Assembly (NCBI RefSeq): GCF_002921135.1
Contig: NZ_PQVJ01000021.1
Span: 1 to 64,000, forward strand
Length of the DNA: 64,000 nucleotides
Reading direction: 5' to 3'
DNA from: Avibacterium gallinarum
GTDB lineage: Bacteria; Pseudomonadota; Gammaproteobacteria; Enterobacterales; Pasteurellaceae
Part shown: piece after piece, positions 9,744-20,386 of the stretch
How positions within the stretch are numbered: the stretch's first letter is position 1
Layout: the number at the start of each line of letters is the position of its first letter
Program-made: the position numbers and the translations under genes
Notes under the pieces: generated by a model
The model's input: the letters and a program-made list of their open reading frames with translations, nothing else
Database searches by the model: none
What the model was told of the DNA's origin: nothing

Positions 9744-10775
9744 TTATTCAATTTTGCTAAACATTCTTTCAAAGCGCAGACCTGTTGGCCATTCGCCTTG
9801 TTTTTTATCAAGGCTTAGCCAAATATATTTCGCTTTGCCGACAATATTTTTCTCTGGCACAAAGCCCCAAAAACGACTGTCTGCGCTGTGATTACGGTTA
9901 TCCCCCATCACAAAATATTCCCCTTCTGGCACAACCCATTCGGTGATGTAATTTTGTTGGTTGCGGTAACCTTGATACAAGTAAGTGGCGTTCGGCGGTT
10001 GTGGATCCCAATGAATTTGATGGGTTACATCGCCTGTTTCGGTTACTTTTAACGGGTGAACATTGCTATATACCGGCTTACCTTGGCGATCTTGCCCGAT
10101 AATAATGTTGAAATCCGCATCAGGTTGCGGTTCGCTATAAGTAAACGCTTTAGTTACGCAATTTTCCGTACATTCTTTGCCGTCTTTGCCATAAGTAATC
10201 GTAATATGGCGATCCGCTTCGTTATATTCAATGCGATCCCCTGGAATGCCGATAATGCGTTTAATGTAATCCACATTTGGCTCTGGTGGCGCTTTAAATA
10301 CGATAATATCGCCACGCTGCGGCTTACCTGTTTCGATCAAGGTATTTTGAAAAACAGGATCTTTAATGCCGTAAGCATATTTTTCTACCAGTAAGAAATC
10401 GCCCACACGCAAGGTCGGTTCCATTGAGCCAGACGGAATCTGGAATGGCTCAAATAAGAAAGAACGCAAAATCAAAACAAAAGCAAGCACAGGAAAAAGT
10501 GAAGCTAAAAACTCACCGCTCTCTGAAATGGGTTCAATTTTGGCTTTTTCTTCTTCGCTTAACGATTTTCCGCTACGCTGTTCAACACGCTGAATTTGGC
10601 GCTCACGTCTAGGCTGCAGTGCAAAACGATAATAAGCCCAAAGCGCGCCACAAAGTGCGGTTAATAAAATCAATAAAATGGTGAAGGTATTTGGCAAGCC
10701 TAAATGCTCCAACCATTTCCATATTCCATAACCTGCGGCAATTAATAGAATAAAAAATATGTTTGATTTTGACAT
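9744..10775 (-). CDS. lepB: Signal peptidase I
   Basis: Inner-membrane serine protease that removes signal peptides from Sec/Tat substrates. Two N-terminal transmembrane helices are visible (about residues 5-20 and 28-50) and a third hydrophobic segment precedes the catalytic domain. The nucleophile lies in I-P-S-G-S-M-E-P (Ser117) and the general base in D-Y-I-K-R (Lys172), equivalent to E. coli Ser90/Lys145. G-D-N-R-N-H-S-A-D-S-R-F-W-G is the conserved box near the C-terminus. It is 12 bases downstream of lepA in the same operon. Confidence 0.97.
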   Translation of the reverse strand: MSKSNIFFILLIAAGYGIWKWLEHLGLPNTFTILLILLTALCGALWAYYRFALQPRRERQIQRVEQRSGKSLSEEEKAKIEPISESGEFLASLFPVLAFVLILRSFLFEPFQIPSGSMEPTLRVGDFLLVEKYAYGIKDPVFQNTLIETGKPQRGDIIVFKAPPEPNVDYIKRIIGIPGDRIEYNEADRHITITYGKDGKECTENCVTKAFTYSEPQPDADFNIIIGQDRQGKPVYSNVHPLKVTETGDVTHQIHWDPQPPNATYLYQGYRNQQNYITEWVVPEGEYFVMGDNRNHSADSRFWGFVPEKNIVGKAKYIWLSLDKKQGEWPTGLRFERMFSKIE

Positions 10776-10787
10776 TCTCTTTCCTTG

Positions 10788-12581
10788 TTAATCTTTGCCA
10801 ACGTGTAAAATGGCTAAAAACGCTTCTTGTGGCACTTCAACGTTACCTAAAGATTTCATTCGTTTTTTACCTTCTTTTTGTTTTTGTAACAGTTTTTTCT
10901 TACGGCTTACGTCCCCACCATAACATTTAGCGAGAACGTTTTTACGCAACTGTTTCACCGTTGAACGTGCGATAATATGATTACCAATGGCCGCTTGGAT
11001 CGCAATATCAAATTGCTGACGTGGAATCAGCTCACGCATTTTTTCCACTAATTCACGACCACGATAAGGGGCGTTATCTTTGTGGACAATCAACGCCAGC
11101 GCATCAACACGTTCACCGTTGATCATAATATCCACACGCACCATATCGGAAGCTTGGAAACGTTTGAAACCATAATCCAACGAAGCATAACCGCGCGAAG
11201 TGGATTTTAAGCGATCGAAGAAATCCAGCACCACTTCACCCATTGGAATTTCATAGGTCAGCGCTACTTGGTTGCCGTGATATACCATATTGGTCTGCAC
11301 GCCACGTTTTTCAACGCACAGGGTGATCACGTTACCCAAATAAGTTTGCGGCAACAGCATATTACATTCTGCAATCGGCTCACGAATTTCGCTAATATTA
11401 TTCAGCGGTGGCAATTTTGATGGGCTATCTACATAGATCACCTCACCGTTAGTTTGCAACACTTCATAGACTACGGTTGGCGCGGTGGTGATTAAATCAA
11501 GATTATATTCACGTTCTAAACGCTCTTGAATAATCTCCATATGCAATAAGCCTAAGAAGCCGCAACGGAAACCAAAGCCAAGTGCGGTGGAATTTTCTGG
11601 CTCATAGAATAAAGAGGCATCGTTTAGGCTTAATTTACCTAGCGCATCGCGGAAAGCTTCATAATCGTCTGAACTAATCGGGAATAAACCTGCATAAACC
11701 TGTGGTTTTACCTTCTTAAAGCCTGGTAACGCGGTGCTTGCAGGATTATTGTGTAGGGTTAAGGTATCCCCTACTGGCGCGCCTAAAATATCTTTAATTG
11801 CACACACAACCCAGCCCACTTCGCCGCAGTTTAACACTTGGGTATCCACTTGTTTCGGGGTAAAAATCCCTAAGCGATCCACGTTGTAAGATTGCCCAGT
11901 GGACATCACTTTGATTTTATCGCCTTTGCGTAGCGTACCATTTTTAATACGCACGAGAGAAACCACGCCAAGATAGTTATCGAACCAAGAGTCAATAATC
12001 AAAGCTTGCAATGGGGAATCAGGATCGCCCTCAGGTGCGGGGATTTTTTTCACAATTTCTTCTAGCACATCTTCAATGCCCTGCCCTGTTTTAGCAGAAC
12101 AACGCACGGCGTCCATCGCATCAATGCCCACAATGTCTTCAATTTCTTCCGCCACACGTTCTGGCTCAGCGGCAGGCAAGTCGATTTTGTTTAACACAGG
12201 CACCACTTCTAAATCCATTTCAATGGCGGTATAGCAGTTTGCCAAGGTTTGCGCTTCAACGCCCTGCCCTGCATCTACCACAAGCAACGCGCCCTCACAA
12301 GCCGCAAGGGAACGTGAAACTTCATAAGAAAAATCCACGTGTCCTGGAGTGTCGATAAAATTCAGCTGATAGGTTTCTCCGTCTTTCGCTTTATAATTGA
12401 GCGTTACGCTTTGCGCTTTAATGGTGATTCCACGCTCACGCTCTAAATCCATTGAATCTAATACTTGTTCCGCCATTTCACGGTCGGATAGCCCACCACA
12501 GGTTTGAATTAAACGATCGGAAAGGGTTGATTTCCCGTGGTCAATATGCGCAATGATTGAAAAGTTACGAATGTTCTTCAT
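10788..12581 (-). CDS. lepA: Elongation factor 4 (LepA), ribosome-associated GTPase
   Basis: Translational GTPase related to EF-G that acts on translation initiation or back-translocation. The G1 motif [10 protein letters not shown]3 D-T-P-G-H and G4 N-K-I-D-L are present in the first 140 residues, EF-G-like domains follow, and the lysine-rich LepA-specific C-terminal domain ([14 protein letters not shown]) completes 597 residues, exactly in the family range. It is the promoter-proximal gene of the lepA-lepB-rnc-era operon. Confidence 0.97.
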   Translation of the reverse strand: MKNIRNFSIIAHIDHGKSTLSDRLIQTCGGLSDREMAEQVLDSMDLERERGITIKAQSVTLNYKAKDGETYQLNFIDTPGHVDFSYEVSRSLAACEGALLVVDAGQGVEAQTLANCYTAIEMDLEVVPVLNKIDLPAAEPERVAEEIEDIVGIDAMDAVRCSAKTGQGIEDVLEEIVKKIPAPEGDPDSPLQALIIDSWFDNYLGVVSLVRIKNGTLRKGDKIKVMSTGQSYNVDRLGIFTPKQVDTQVLNCGEVGWVVCAIKDILGAPVGDTLTLHNNPASTALPGFKKVKPQVYAGLFPISSDDYEAFRDALGKLSLNDASLFYEPENSTALGFGFRCGFLGLLHMEIIQERLEREYNLDLITTAPTVVYEVLQTNGEVIYVDSPSKLPPLNNISEIREPIAECNMLLPQTYLGNVITLCVEKRGVQTNMVYHGNQVALTYEIPMGEVVLDFFDRLKSTSRGYASLDYGFKRFQASDMVRVDIMINGERVDALALIVHKDNAPYRGRELVEKMRELIPRQQFDIAIQAAIGNHIIARSTVKQLRKNVLAKCYGGDVSRKKKLLQKQKEGKKRMKSLGNVEVPQEAFLAILHVGKD

Positions 12582-12653
12582 ATTTTATAAATAAACTAAA
12601 CTCTAAAATTTGACAAAATTTAACTGGGCGATTGTACCTGAATATGTGTTGCT

Positions 12654-12797
12654 ATGCTATATGAAAGGGAAAGTATTTCTACTTTTGGAAGATTTCGTGA
12701 AGAAAACATTAATGCCTTTGAGCGTTTGAATTTATTTTTAGTTTTAAATAAAAAAAGTCAGAAATTACAAGAACTTTTATCATTCTTACCGCTCTAA
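12654..12797 (+). CDS. Possible 47-residue hypothetical ORF
   Basis: Between the divergent lepA and LTA-synthase-like genes an ATG at 12654 opens a 47-codon frame ending at TAA 12797. The product starts MLYERESISTFGRF and ends QELLSFLPL; it looks amphipathic and leucine-rich at its C-terminus. No convincing ribosome site precedes the ATG, and I recognise no family. It could be the remnant of a longer gene or non-coding. Confidence 0.25.
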   Translation: MLYERESISTFGRFREENINAFERLNLFLVLNKKSQKLQELLSFLPL

Positions 12798-12830
12798 CAA
12801 GCACAAACTTTTTTCTTTTTTAGGAATATT

Positions 12831-14782
12831 ATGAACTGCCTTAAAAAACGACTTGGTGCATTTTCCCCTATTTTTATTTTTTCTGTATTAATCTCATTAT
12901 TTTATCTATTAGCCGATTGTTACTTGGCATTTGGCAAGCCGATCGCATTTCTGCCGTTGAAGGCTGGCTTCCTCTATTCTTACAAGGCATTAGGATTGAT
13001 GTAGCAAGCCTATGTTGGTTATTTGCCTTGCCCATTTTGCTCACTTGCTTTCTGGCCGGTAGTGGCTCAGTTGGACGGCTGGTAAATGGCTTCGTGCGCG
13101 TATGGCTCGTGTTAAGTGGTGTGTTTATTATTTTTATGGAAATTGCCACACCTGCTTTTATCGAAACCTATGATTTCCGTCCAAACCGTTTGTTTGTGGA
13201 ATATTTAGTCAATCCAAAAGAAGTGTTTACTATGCTCGCAAACGGCCATATTCTGGCGTTAATTTTAACTCCAATTTTGACCGCACTTTTTGCTTATGGC
13301 TTCTGGCGACTGTCTGCTAATTTATGGAAAAATGTGTCTTATCCAAAATGGTATTGGCGACCTGTGGTGTTCTTACTTGTCGGCGCACTTACCTTTATCG
13401 GCGCGAGATCAAGTTTTCAGCATCGCGGTATTAACCCAGCAATGGTGGCATTTTCTTCTGATCCCTTAGTGAATTCTTTAGTATTAAATTCTAGCTATTC
13501 CGTAATGTTTGCCATTCAGCAAATGAAAGACGAAGATCGCTCTTCTGAAATTTACGGCAAAATGCCACTAGACGAAGTGGTGGCAACCCTTAAACAGGTA
13601 AGAGGGCGACCTGCCAGTGATTATATTTCTGACAGCTTGCCAACAATGACAAAAAACGTGGCGAGCTATCAAGGCAAGCCAAAAAATTTAGTGATTATTT
13701 TGGAAGAAAGCCTTGGTGCGCAATTCGTCCAAACCCTAGGTGGCAAGCCCCTTTCTCCGCATTTTGATGAATTGGCAAAAGAAGGCTGGTTGTTTGAGAA
13801 TCTTTATGCCACAGGTACACGTTCTGTGCGCGGTATTGAAGCGGTAACCGCTGGATTTACCCCAACGCCAGCCCGTTCGGTGGTGAAATTATCCGGTTCG
13901 CAAAATAATTTCTTCACCATTGCGGATTTCTTAAAACAGCAAGGCTATCAAACTTCGTTTATCTATGGCGGAGAAAAGCACTTCGACAATATGGCGAGTT
14001 TTTTCTATGGCAATGGTTTTGAAACCATTATTGATGAAAAAGATTATAAAAATCCACGCTTTACCGCCACTTGGGGTGTGAGCGATGAGGATCTTTTCGC
14101 CAAAGCCAATGAACAATTTAGCCAATGGCAAACAAGTGGAAAACCATTCTTTAGTCTGGTGTTTACGTCTAGCAATCACGATCCGTTTGAGTTTCCTGAT
14201 GGCAAAATTGAACTTTATGAACAGCCTAAACAAACCCGTAACAATGCTGCGAAATACGCCGATTATGCCTTGGGGTATTTTTTCCAATTAGCGAAAAAAT
14301 CCAATTACTGGCAAGATACCGTGTTTTTAGTGATTGCCGATCACGATTCGCGCGTGAATGGTAGCACCTTAGTGCCTATTAAGCATTTCCATATTCCAGC
14401 TCTGATTTTAGGGGAGGGGATTGCACCACGCCGTGATAACCGCTTAGTGAGCCAAATTGATATGCCGACTACTTTGCTTTCGTTGATCGGAGCGAGTGGC
14501 AATTATCCAATGCTCGGTTATGATTTAACCCAGCCGCAAGATCCGAATCGTGCGCTAATGCAATTCGACCGCACAATGGCTTATCGCAAAGGGGACGATG
14601 TTGCGATTTTACAGCAAAATCAACCTGTACAAGGCTTCCGTTATGATGCGCAAGCAGGAAAGCTCATTCCAGCGGAGATTCCCGAAGCAATGAAAAAAGA
14701 AGCCTTAGCTTACGCTTTGTGGGGCAGCTATGCTTATAAGCAAAAGCTGTATCGCACGATGCCAGCTACAAAATCGAAATAA
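12831..14782 (+). CDS. LTA synthase-like sulfatase-fold phosphoglycerol transferase, apparent 5' frameshift
   Basis: Membrane protein with several N-terminal transmembrane helices and a periplasmic alkaline-phosphatase/sulfatase-fold domain. The metal-site block V-I-I-L-E-E-S-L-G-A, the likely nucleophile Thr in Y-A-T-G-T-R-S-V-R-G and the I-A-D-H-D-S-R metal ligands are visible. Substrate is unknown; relatives transfer phosphoglycerol or phosphoethanolamine. The uninterrupted frame starts only at TTG 12917. The ATG at 12831, behind TAGGAATATT, gives MNCLKKRLGAFSPIFIFSVLI but runs into a stop; one extra base, most simply a T in the TTTT run at 12900-12903, restores ...SRLLLGIWQADR. I treat 12831 as the natural start with a one-base deletion. 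Confidence 0.75.
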
Positions 14783-14845
14783 AACAAAGTGCGGTGCTTT
14801 TTGACGGAATTTTTTCTTTCAATATAAGAAAATCTTCCTTGCCCC

Positions 14846-14873
14846 TTGCTCAGTGGTTAAGTTTTGATATGAT
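14846..14873 (+). promoter_or_regulatory. Predicted sigma-70 promoter for corC-lnt
   Basis: TTGCTC (14846-14851) and TATGAT (14868-14873) are separated by 16 bases, 46 bases before the corC ATG. The match is good but not tested. Confidence 0.4.
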
Positions 14874-14918
14874 AGCCCGACTATTTTTTCATAAACCAAG
14901 AAGATAAGAGATAACAAA

Positions 14919-15821
14919 ATGGCCGATGATAGCCAAAATACTGGCTTAGAAACAGCAAACAAAAAGAGCTTTTTACATTCTCTTTTTGGGCGATTTTTCC
15001 AAGGTGAGCTGAAAAATCGTGAGGAATTAGTGGAGGTGATCCGTGATTCCGAACAGAATGAATTAATCGATCAAGATACCCGTGAGATGATCGAAGGGGT
15101 AATGGAAATCGCTGAATTGCGCGTACGTGATATTATGATCCCGCGCTCGCAAATTGTGTTTATTGAAACAGATCAGGATCTGGATTCTTGCTTGGAAACC
15201 ATTATTGAAAGTGCTCACTCACGTTTTCCTGTGATCACGGACGAAAAAGACAACATCGCAGGGATTTTACACGCCAAAGAATTGCTCAAATTTTTGCGTT
15301 CTAATGCAGAAGAATTTGATTTACTTTCCTTACTTCGCCCTGTGGTGATCGTGCCAGAAAGTAAGCGGGTGGATAGAATGTTAAAAGATTTCCGTTCTGA
15401 ACGCTTTCATATGGCGATTGTGGTAGATGAATTTGGTGCGGTGTCGGGATTGGTAACCATTGAAGATATTTTGGAACAAATCGTTGGTGATATTGAAGAT
15501 GAATTTGATGAAGAAGATGTGGCGGATATTCGTCAGCTTTCGCGTCATACTTACGCAGTGCGCGCATTAACAGATATTGAAGACTTCAACCAGCAATTCC
15601 ATACCCATTTCGCCGATGAAGAAGTGGATACCGTGGGCGGTGTAGTAATGCAAGCCTTTGGTCATTTGCCGAAGCGAGGCGAAGAAATCACCCTTGAAAA
15701 CCTGCATTTCAAAGTTACTTCCGCAGACAGTCGCCGCATTATTCAGTTGCGCGTTACCGTGCCTGATGAATGTTTGGAAGAAATGGAAACTCACGAAGAA
15801 AATAACGATAGCACTCAATGA
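14919..15821 (+). CDS. corC: CorC/HlyC family CBS-domain protein
   Basis: Cytosolic CBS-pair protein first linked to magnesium/cobalt efflux with CorA. Two CBS motifs span about residues 70-190 (the first opening [10 protein letters not shown]), followed by the CorC_HlyC transporter-associated domain at about 205-290 ([11 protein letters not shown]). 300 residues is normal. The stop overlaps the lnt start by four bases (ATGA at 15818-15821), so the two are coupled; the corC-lnt pair is conserved in gammaproteobacteria. Confidence 0.92.
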   Translation: MADDSQNTGLETANKKSFLHSLFGRFFQGELKNREELVEVIRDSEQNELIDQDTREMIEGVMEIAELRVRDIMIPRSQIVFIETDQDLDSCLETIIESAHSRFPVITDEKDNIAGILHAKELLKFLRSNAEEFDLLSLLRPVVIVPESKRVDRMLKDFRSERFHMAIVVDEFGAVSGLVTIEDILEQIVGDIEDEFDEEDVADIRQLSRHTYAVRALTDIEDFNQQFHTHFADEEVDTVGGVVMQAFGHLPKRGEEITLENLHFKVTSADSRRIIQLRVTVPDECLEEMETHEENNDSTQ

Positions 15822-17356
15822 AATCAGCATTAATTTATCTCATTGCTTTATTGTCAGGGGGATTAGGCGTTTTTGCCTTTTCTCCTTTTGATTTTTGGGG
15901 CGCGGCCTATGTTTCCCTATTGGGATTATTATGGGTGGCAAAAACAGTGAAAAAAAGCACCGCACTTTGTGGCGCATTTTTATGGGGCTTGAGCTTTTTT
16001 ACTTTTGGGGTGAATTGGCTACACGTTAGTATTCACCAATTTGGTGGTTCACCTTTGTGGCTCAGCTATATTTTGGTGGTGTTGCTAGCGGCTTACCTTG
16101 CCCTGTTTCCAACGTTGTTTGCTTATTTAATTCAACGCTTTAAGGTGAATAATCTGGCACTTTATCCCGTGCTTTGGACATTCACCGAATTTTTACGCGG
16201 TTGGTTATTTACTGGCTTTCCGTGGTTGCAATTTGGCTACACACAAATCGACAGCCCATTTTCAGGGCTTGCGCCCATCTTTGGTGTGCAAGGGCTAACT
16301 TTCTTTGTAATGTGGGTAAGTGCGGTGCTTTTTTCGCTGATTTCTCACCTATTACAAAAAGATAAGAAATGGTTGGTGATCACTTCACAATCGGCGTTGT
16401 GTTTAATTGTAAGCGGTTTAGCGAGCTGGTCATCGTGCGCCAATTATACGCAAGAAAAGCCAGAAAAAGCCCTAACCATCACCCTTGTGCAAGGCAACAT
16501 TGAACAAAATTTGAAGTGGGAACCTCATTATCTTGATCAAACCTTAGGGATCTATGGGCGTCTTATCGCTCAGCATTTAGGTAAAACTGATCTTATTATT
16601 TTGCCAGAAGCCGCATTGCCGACTTTAGAGAATGATATTCAGCGATTTTTACTTTCCTTGCAGCAAGCAACCAAAGATACTGGGACGCAAGTGATGATTG
16701 GCACAATTTATCAAGACTGGCAAAAAGGGAAATTATTCAATTCCATCATAAACTTAGGCGATCCTGATTTACCTTATAGCGAGCAAACTAGCAACCGCTA
16801 TAACAAACATCATCTTGTGCCATTTGGTGAATATGTACCGTTGGAAAGTTTGCTGCGTCCACTAGGCTCGGTGTTTAATTTACCGATGTCAGCGTTCCAA
16901 TCAGGGGAAGAAATTCAGCAACCATTTTTAGCCAAACAGCGTAAATTTACACCTGCAATTTGTTATGAAATTATTTTCGGTGCGCAAGTGCAGAAAAATC
17001 TGCACGCAGAAACGGATTTCTTACTGACCATTTCCAATGATGCGTGGTTCGGCAATAGCACCGGCCCTTGGCAGCATTTGCAAATGGCAAGAATGCGTGC
17101 GTTAGAATTAGGCAAGCCTGAAATTCGCGCCACTAACACAGGAATCACTGCCTTTATTGATGCCAAAGGTCAGGTGATCGCCCAAGCACCACAGTTCGTG
17201 GAAACCACCTTAACCCAGCGTATTGCACCAACCGTAGGCAAAACCCCTTATGCACAATTAGGTGATATTCCATTGTATTTATTATGCTTTTTGCTAGTAA
17301 TATTGCGAGGTGTGAATCTCTTGTTGTGGCGAATGATGCGTAAAAGAGCGGTGTAA
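15818..17356 (+). CDS. lnt: Apolipoprotein N-acyltransferase
   Basis: Inner-membrane enzyme that adds the third acyl chain to the N-terminal cysteine of lipoproteins, completing the pathway begun by Lgt (33422-34222 here). Several transmembrane helices fill residues 1-200; the nitrilase-fold domain follows with its Glu in L-P-E-A-A-L-P, Lys in [13 protein letters not shown] and nucleophile Cys in P-A-I-C-Y-E-I-I-F. 512 residues is the family length. It overlaps corC by four bases. Confidence 0.96.
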   Translation: MKSALIYLIALLSGGLGVFAFSPFDFWGAAYVSLLGLLWVAKTVKKSTALCGAFLWGLSFFTFGVNWLHVSIHQFGGSPLWLSYILVVLLAAYLALFPTLFAYLIQRFKVNNLALYPVLWTFTEFLRGWLFTGFPWLQFGYTQIDSPFSGLAPIFGVQGLTFFVMWVSAVLFSLISHLLQKDKKWLVITSQSALCLIVSGLASWSSCANYTQEKPEKALTITLVQGNIEQNLKWEPHYLDQTLGIYGRLIAQHLGKTDLIILPEAALPTLENDIQRFLLSLQQATKDTGTQVMIGTIYQDWQKGKLFNSIINLGDPDLPYSEQTSNRYNKHHLVPFGEYVPLESLLRPLGSVFNLPMSAFQSGEEIQQPFLAKQRKFTPAICYEIIFGAQVQKNLHAETDFLLTISNDAWFGNSTGPWQHLQMARMRALELGKPEIRATNTGITAFIDAKGQVIAQAPQFVETTLTQRIAPTVGKTPYAQLGDIPLYLLCFLLVILRGVNLLLWRMMRKRAV

Positions 17357-17435
17357 ATTTTGCAAATTTTTTCTTTCGTAGAAGCAAGCGTGCAAATGAA
17401 TTAATGCTTGCTTTCTAAACGAAAAAGCGTATTAT

Positions 17436-17462
17436 AGCCGTCTAGACGCAAAAACATCTAAA
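17436..17462 (+). promoter_or_regulatory. MetJ-like operator upstream of metK
   Basis: CGTCTAGACG (17439-17448) holds the junction of two met boxes (consensus AGACGTCT in tandem), and a degraded third box, ACATCTAA, follows at 17454-17461. It overlaps a plausible -10 (TATTAT) and lies just before metK, a classic MetJ target. Confidence 0.5.
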
Positions 17463-17490
17463 CAAATTTATTTAAGACTAAAGGAAAGCT

Positions 17491-18645
17491 ATGTCATCTT
17501 ATTTATTTACTTCTGAATCTGTGTCAGAAGGACACCCAGATAAAATTGCCGATCAGATCTCTGATGCGGTATTAGACGAAATTTTAAAACAAGATCCGAA
17601 AGCCCGTGTGGCCTGTGAAACCTATGTAAAAACAGGTATGGCCCTTGTGGGCGGCGAAATCACCACATCAGCTTGGGTGGATATTGAAAATCTTACCCGC
17701 CAAGTAATTTGTGATATTGGTTATAAACATTCTGATATGGGCTTTGATGGCCATTCTTGTGCGGTGCTAAACGCCATTGGCAAACAATCTTCCGATATTA
17801 ATCAAGGTGTGGATCGTGAAAGTCCGTTAGATCAAGGGGCGGGCGACCAAGGCATTATGTTTGGTTATGCCACCAATGAAACCGAAGTGTTAATGCCTGC
17901 GGCGATTACCTATGCACACCGCTTAATGGAACGCCAAGCGCAAGTGCGTAAAGACGGCACTTTGCCTTGGTTGCGTCCAGATGCGAAAAGCCAAGTTACA
18001 CTAAAATATGAAAACGACAAAATTGTTGGCATTGATGCAGTAGTGCTTTCTACCCAACACGCGGAAGAAATCAGCCAAAATGCCTTGCACGAAGCGGTAA
18101 TGGAAGAAATCATCAAGCCTGTGCTGCCAAGTGAATGGCTCGGCAAATACACCAAATATTTTATTAATCCAACAGGCCGTTTTGTGATTGGTGGCCCAAT
18201 GGGGGATTGCGGTTTAACAGGACGTAAAATTATCGTGGATACTTACGGCGGTGCAGCGCGCCACGGTGGTGGTGCATTCTCAGGTAAAGATCCATCAAAA
18301 GTAGATCGCTCAGCTGCTTATGCGGCACGCTATGTAGCGAAAAACATTGTTGCCGCAGGCTTAGCGGATCGTTGTGAAATTCAGCTTTCTTATGCTATCG
18401 GCGTTGCAGAGCCTACATCTATTATGGTGGAAACCTTTGGCACGGGCAAAGTGAGCAATGAGTTGTTGGTGAATTTAGTGCGTGAATTTTTTGATTTACG
18501 CCCTTACGGCTTGATCAAAATGCTTGATCTTATTCAGCCAATCTACCGCCAAACCGCCGCTTACGGCCACTTTGGACGCGAACAATTCCCTTGGGAAAAA
18601 ACCGACCGCGCCGCAGAATTAAGAGCAGCAGCTGGGGTGAAATAA
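17491..18645 (+). CDS. metK: S-adenosylmethionine synthetase
   Basis: Makes S-adenosylmethionine from methionine and ATP, feeding every methyltransferase in this window (RlmN, RlmB, RsmH). The N-terminal S-E-G-H-P-D-K, the hexapeptide G-A-G-D-Q-G and the P-loop-like G-G-G-A-F-S-G-K-D are all present; 384 residues matches E. coli. It stands alone on its transcript, behind a MetJ-like operator and before a terminator hairpin. Confidence 0.98.
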   Translation: MSSYLFTSESVSEGHPDKIADQISDAVLDEILKQDPKARVACETYVKTGMALVGGEITTSAWVDIENLTRQVICDIGYKHSDMGFDGHSCAVLNAIGKQSSDINQGVDRESPLDQGAGDQGIMFGYATNETEVLMPAAITYAHRLMERQAQVRKDGTLPWLRPDAKSQVTLKYENDKIVGIDAVVLSTQHAEEISQNALHEAVMEEIIKPVLPSEWLGKYTKYFINPTGRFVIGGPMGDCGLTGRKIIVDTYGGAARHGGGAFSGKDPSKVDRSAAYAARYVAKNIVAAGLADRCEIQLSYAIGVAEPTSIMVETFGTGKVSNELLVNLVREFFDLRPYGLIKMLDLIQPIYRQTAAYGHFGREQFPWEKTDRAAELRAAAGVK

Positions 18646-18658
18646 ACTAAGTGAGTTT

Positions 18659-18700
18659 GAAAAAAGCGCTATTGCAATATGTTGTAATGGCGTTTTTCAT
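18659..18700 (+). terminator. Terminator after metK
   Basis: A 12-pair stem with G-U pairs (GCGCTATTGCAA / TTGTAATGGCGT, loop TATG), flanked by A-rich and T-rich runs, lies just after the metK stop. The remaining gap to 19006 contains only short frames that I cannot assign. Confidence 0.6.
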
Positions 18701-19006
18701 TTGCTTAGACAGGTAATAGCATAGTTGAAAAATTGTTGTTAAAAAGTGGCTGAAAGCCTTATAGTACAAGATATTAAGCAAATTGATCAAGTTCAAGCAT
18801 TTAGATGGTGGTTCAGGATATAAATGCACGTACTACCATTGAAAGTTATTATCCCTATAACATCGTTATGTTTGAGGGCTTATGCAAATCTGAAATGCTA
18901 TCAAAATTATCTTTTTACTTATGAAAAGCAGGGATTTAGGCTCTGAAAAAACAACTAATCGTTTAAAAAATGACCCTTTTTTCTACTGTGCAAATTTTTG
19001 TGATTT

Positions 19007-19555
19007 TTATAGCAGTAGGGTAGCCCCCCATTTAATAATATCAAAGAAGAATTTATTATCATTAGTGGCAACGCCGTTGCTTGCTTTGCTGTCTTCTTTG
19101 CTAACCTCTGCCATACCACTTTTATATTGCCCTTTCACCACGGCTAAATCATCGCGAGCTTTAAGGCGTAGCACATTACATTCAGCCTGAGTTAAAGGTT
19201 CAAATTCGGTTTGTTTGAATTTTTTGAATTGGTATTGTGCATATCCCATTGATTTTTCATCATCTTGAATGATTTTGAGGTACTCTTCACCGATAATGTT
19301 TTCTAATGGATAGAAGAACACATATTGCGCGTGGATATAAGCATCTTCTTTACTAAAATGCGCTTGCTGAATGCGAGTTAAATTGGGGTAAATACATTGT
19401 TCCGCTTGGCGACTTGCTGAAACCCAACGCTGTGCATCTTTATCGGATAACACATAATCTGCCCCAGCAAATTGAGCTGGAATAGGTGTTGTAGCACTAT
19501 GCCAACTGCACGCCGCAACTAAACTCATAAAAAAAGTGAGAACGAATTTTTTCAT
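19007..19555 (-). CDS. Putative Pasteurellaceae lipoprotein, possibly DUF5358-like
   Basis: A 182-residue protein with a lipoprotein signal: [16 protein letters not shown] places the lipidated cysteine at position 16, so the mature protein is membrane-anchored and probably periplasmic-facing. The body is polar ([23 protein letters not shown]) and ends with a hydrophobic [10 protein letters not shown] tail. It resembles small Pasteurellaceae lipoproteins of unknown function (DUF5358, from memory only). It begins two bases after rlmB, so it is cotranscribed with rnr-rlmB. Confidence 0.65.
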   Translation of the reverse strand: MKKFVLTFFMSLVAACSWHSATTPIPAQFAGADYVLSDKDAQRWVSASRQAEQCIYPNLTRIQQAHFSKEDAYIHAQYVFFYPLENIIGEEYLKIIQDDEKSMGYAQYQFKKFKQTEFEPLTQAECNVLRLKARDDLAVVKGQYKSGMAEVSKEDSKASNGVATNDNKFFFDIIKWGATLLL

Positions 19556-19557
19556 TG

Positions 19558-20298
19558 TTAGCCTGCCAAGCGCTGTCTAGCAATTTCAAATAAACACACG
19601 CCCGTCGCAACCGACACATTCAGGGAAGAAACCGATCCCGCCATTGGAATACTCACCAACTGATCGCAAGTTTCGCGGGTTAAGCGGCGCATTCCGTCCC
19701 CTTCTGCACCCATTACTAACGCAAGCGCCCCCGTTAATTTGCTTTGGTATAAGGTTTCCGTTGCTTCCCCTGCGGTGCCAACCACCCACATATTATAATG
19801 CTGTTGTAACTCTCTTAGGGTGCGGGCTAAATTGGTTACACGAATCAATGGCACCACTTCTGCCGCCCCACAAGCCACTTTGCGTGCGGTGGCATTGAGC
19901 TGTGCTGATTTATCTTTTGGCACGATCACTGCACACACGCCTGCTGCATCAGCAGTACGCAAACAGGCTCCCAGATTATGCGGATCGGTTACGCCATCTA
20001 GCACCAATACAAGGGGATTTTGCTGATCGCGTAAAATACGATCCAGATCATTTTCATTTAATTCTTTGGCAGGTTGCACGCGGGCGATGATCCCTTGATG
20101 TACTTCGCCGTTGGCTTTTTTATCCAGCGTTTCGCGGTTAAGGAATTGCACGGAAATGCCAAGCTGATAAAGCGTATTGAGAACAGGCTGTAAGCGTTTA
20201 TCCTCACGTCCTTTTAGCACATAAACTTCAATTAATCGTTCAGGTGCATTTGCCAAAAACGCACTAACCGCGTGGATTCCATAAATATTTTCAGACAT
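19558..20298 (-). CDS. rlmB: 23S rRNA (guanosine2251-2'-O)-methyltransferase
   Basis: SpoU/TrmH (SPOUT) enzyme methylating the ribose of G2251 in the peptidyl-transferase P loop. The substrate-binding N-terminal domain is followed by the knotted SPOUT fold with motif 1 ([12 protein letters not shown]), motif 2 ([10 protein letters not shown]) and motif 3 ([14 protein letters not shown]). 246 residues is typical. It follows rnr by 88 bases, the arrangement seen in E. coli and H. influenzae. Confidence 0.96.
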   Translation of the reverse strand: MSENIYGIHAVSAFLANAPERLIEVYVLKGREDKRLQPVLNTLYQLGISVQFLNRETLDKKANGEVHQGIIARVQPAKELNENDLDRILRDQQNPLVLVLDGVTDPHNLGACLRTADAAGVCAVIVPKDKSAQLNATARKVACGAAEVVPLIRVTNLARTLRELQQHYNMWVVGTAGEATETLYQSKLTGALALVMGAEGDGMRRLTRETCDQLVSIPMAGSVSSLNVSVATGVCLFEIARQRLAG

Positions 20299-20386
20299 TG
20301 TTATCCTTTAACATTGATACATAAAATTAGGCGGAATTATACGCTTGTTTGCCGTCCTTCCGCCAGTTTTTCGCAAGTGTATTTAA

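Noticed and set aside
18701-19006. Possible transposase remnant after the metK terminator
   Set aside because: Short frames (e.g. V-A-E-S-L-I-V-Q-D-I-K-Q) but no motif I can assign and no terminal repeats.
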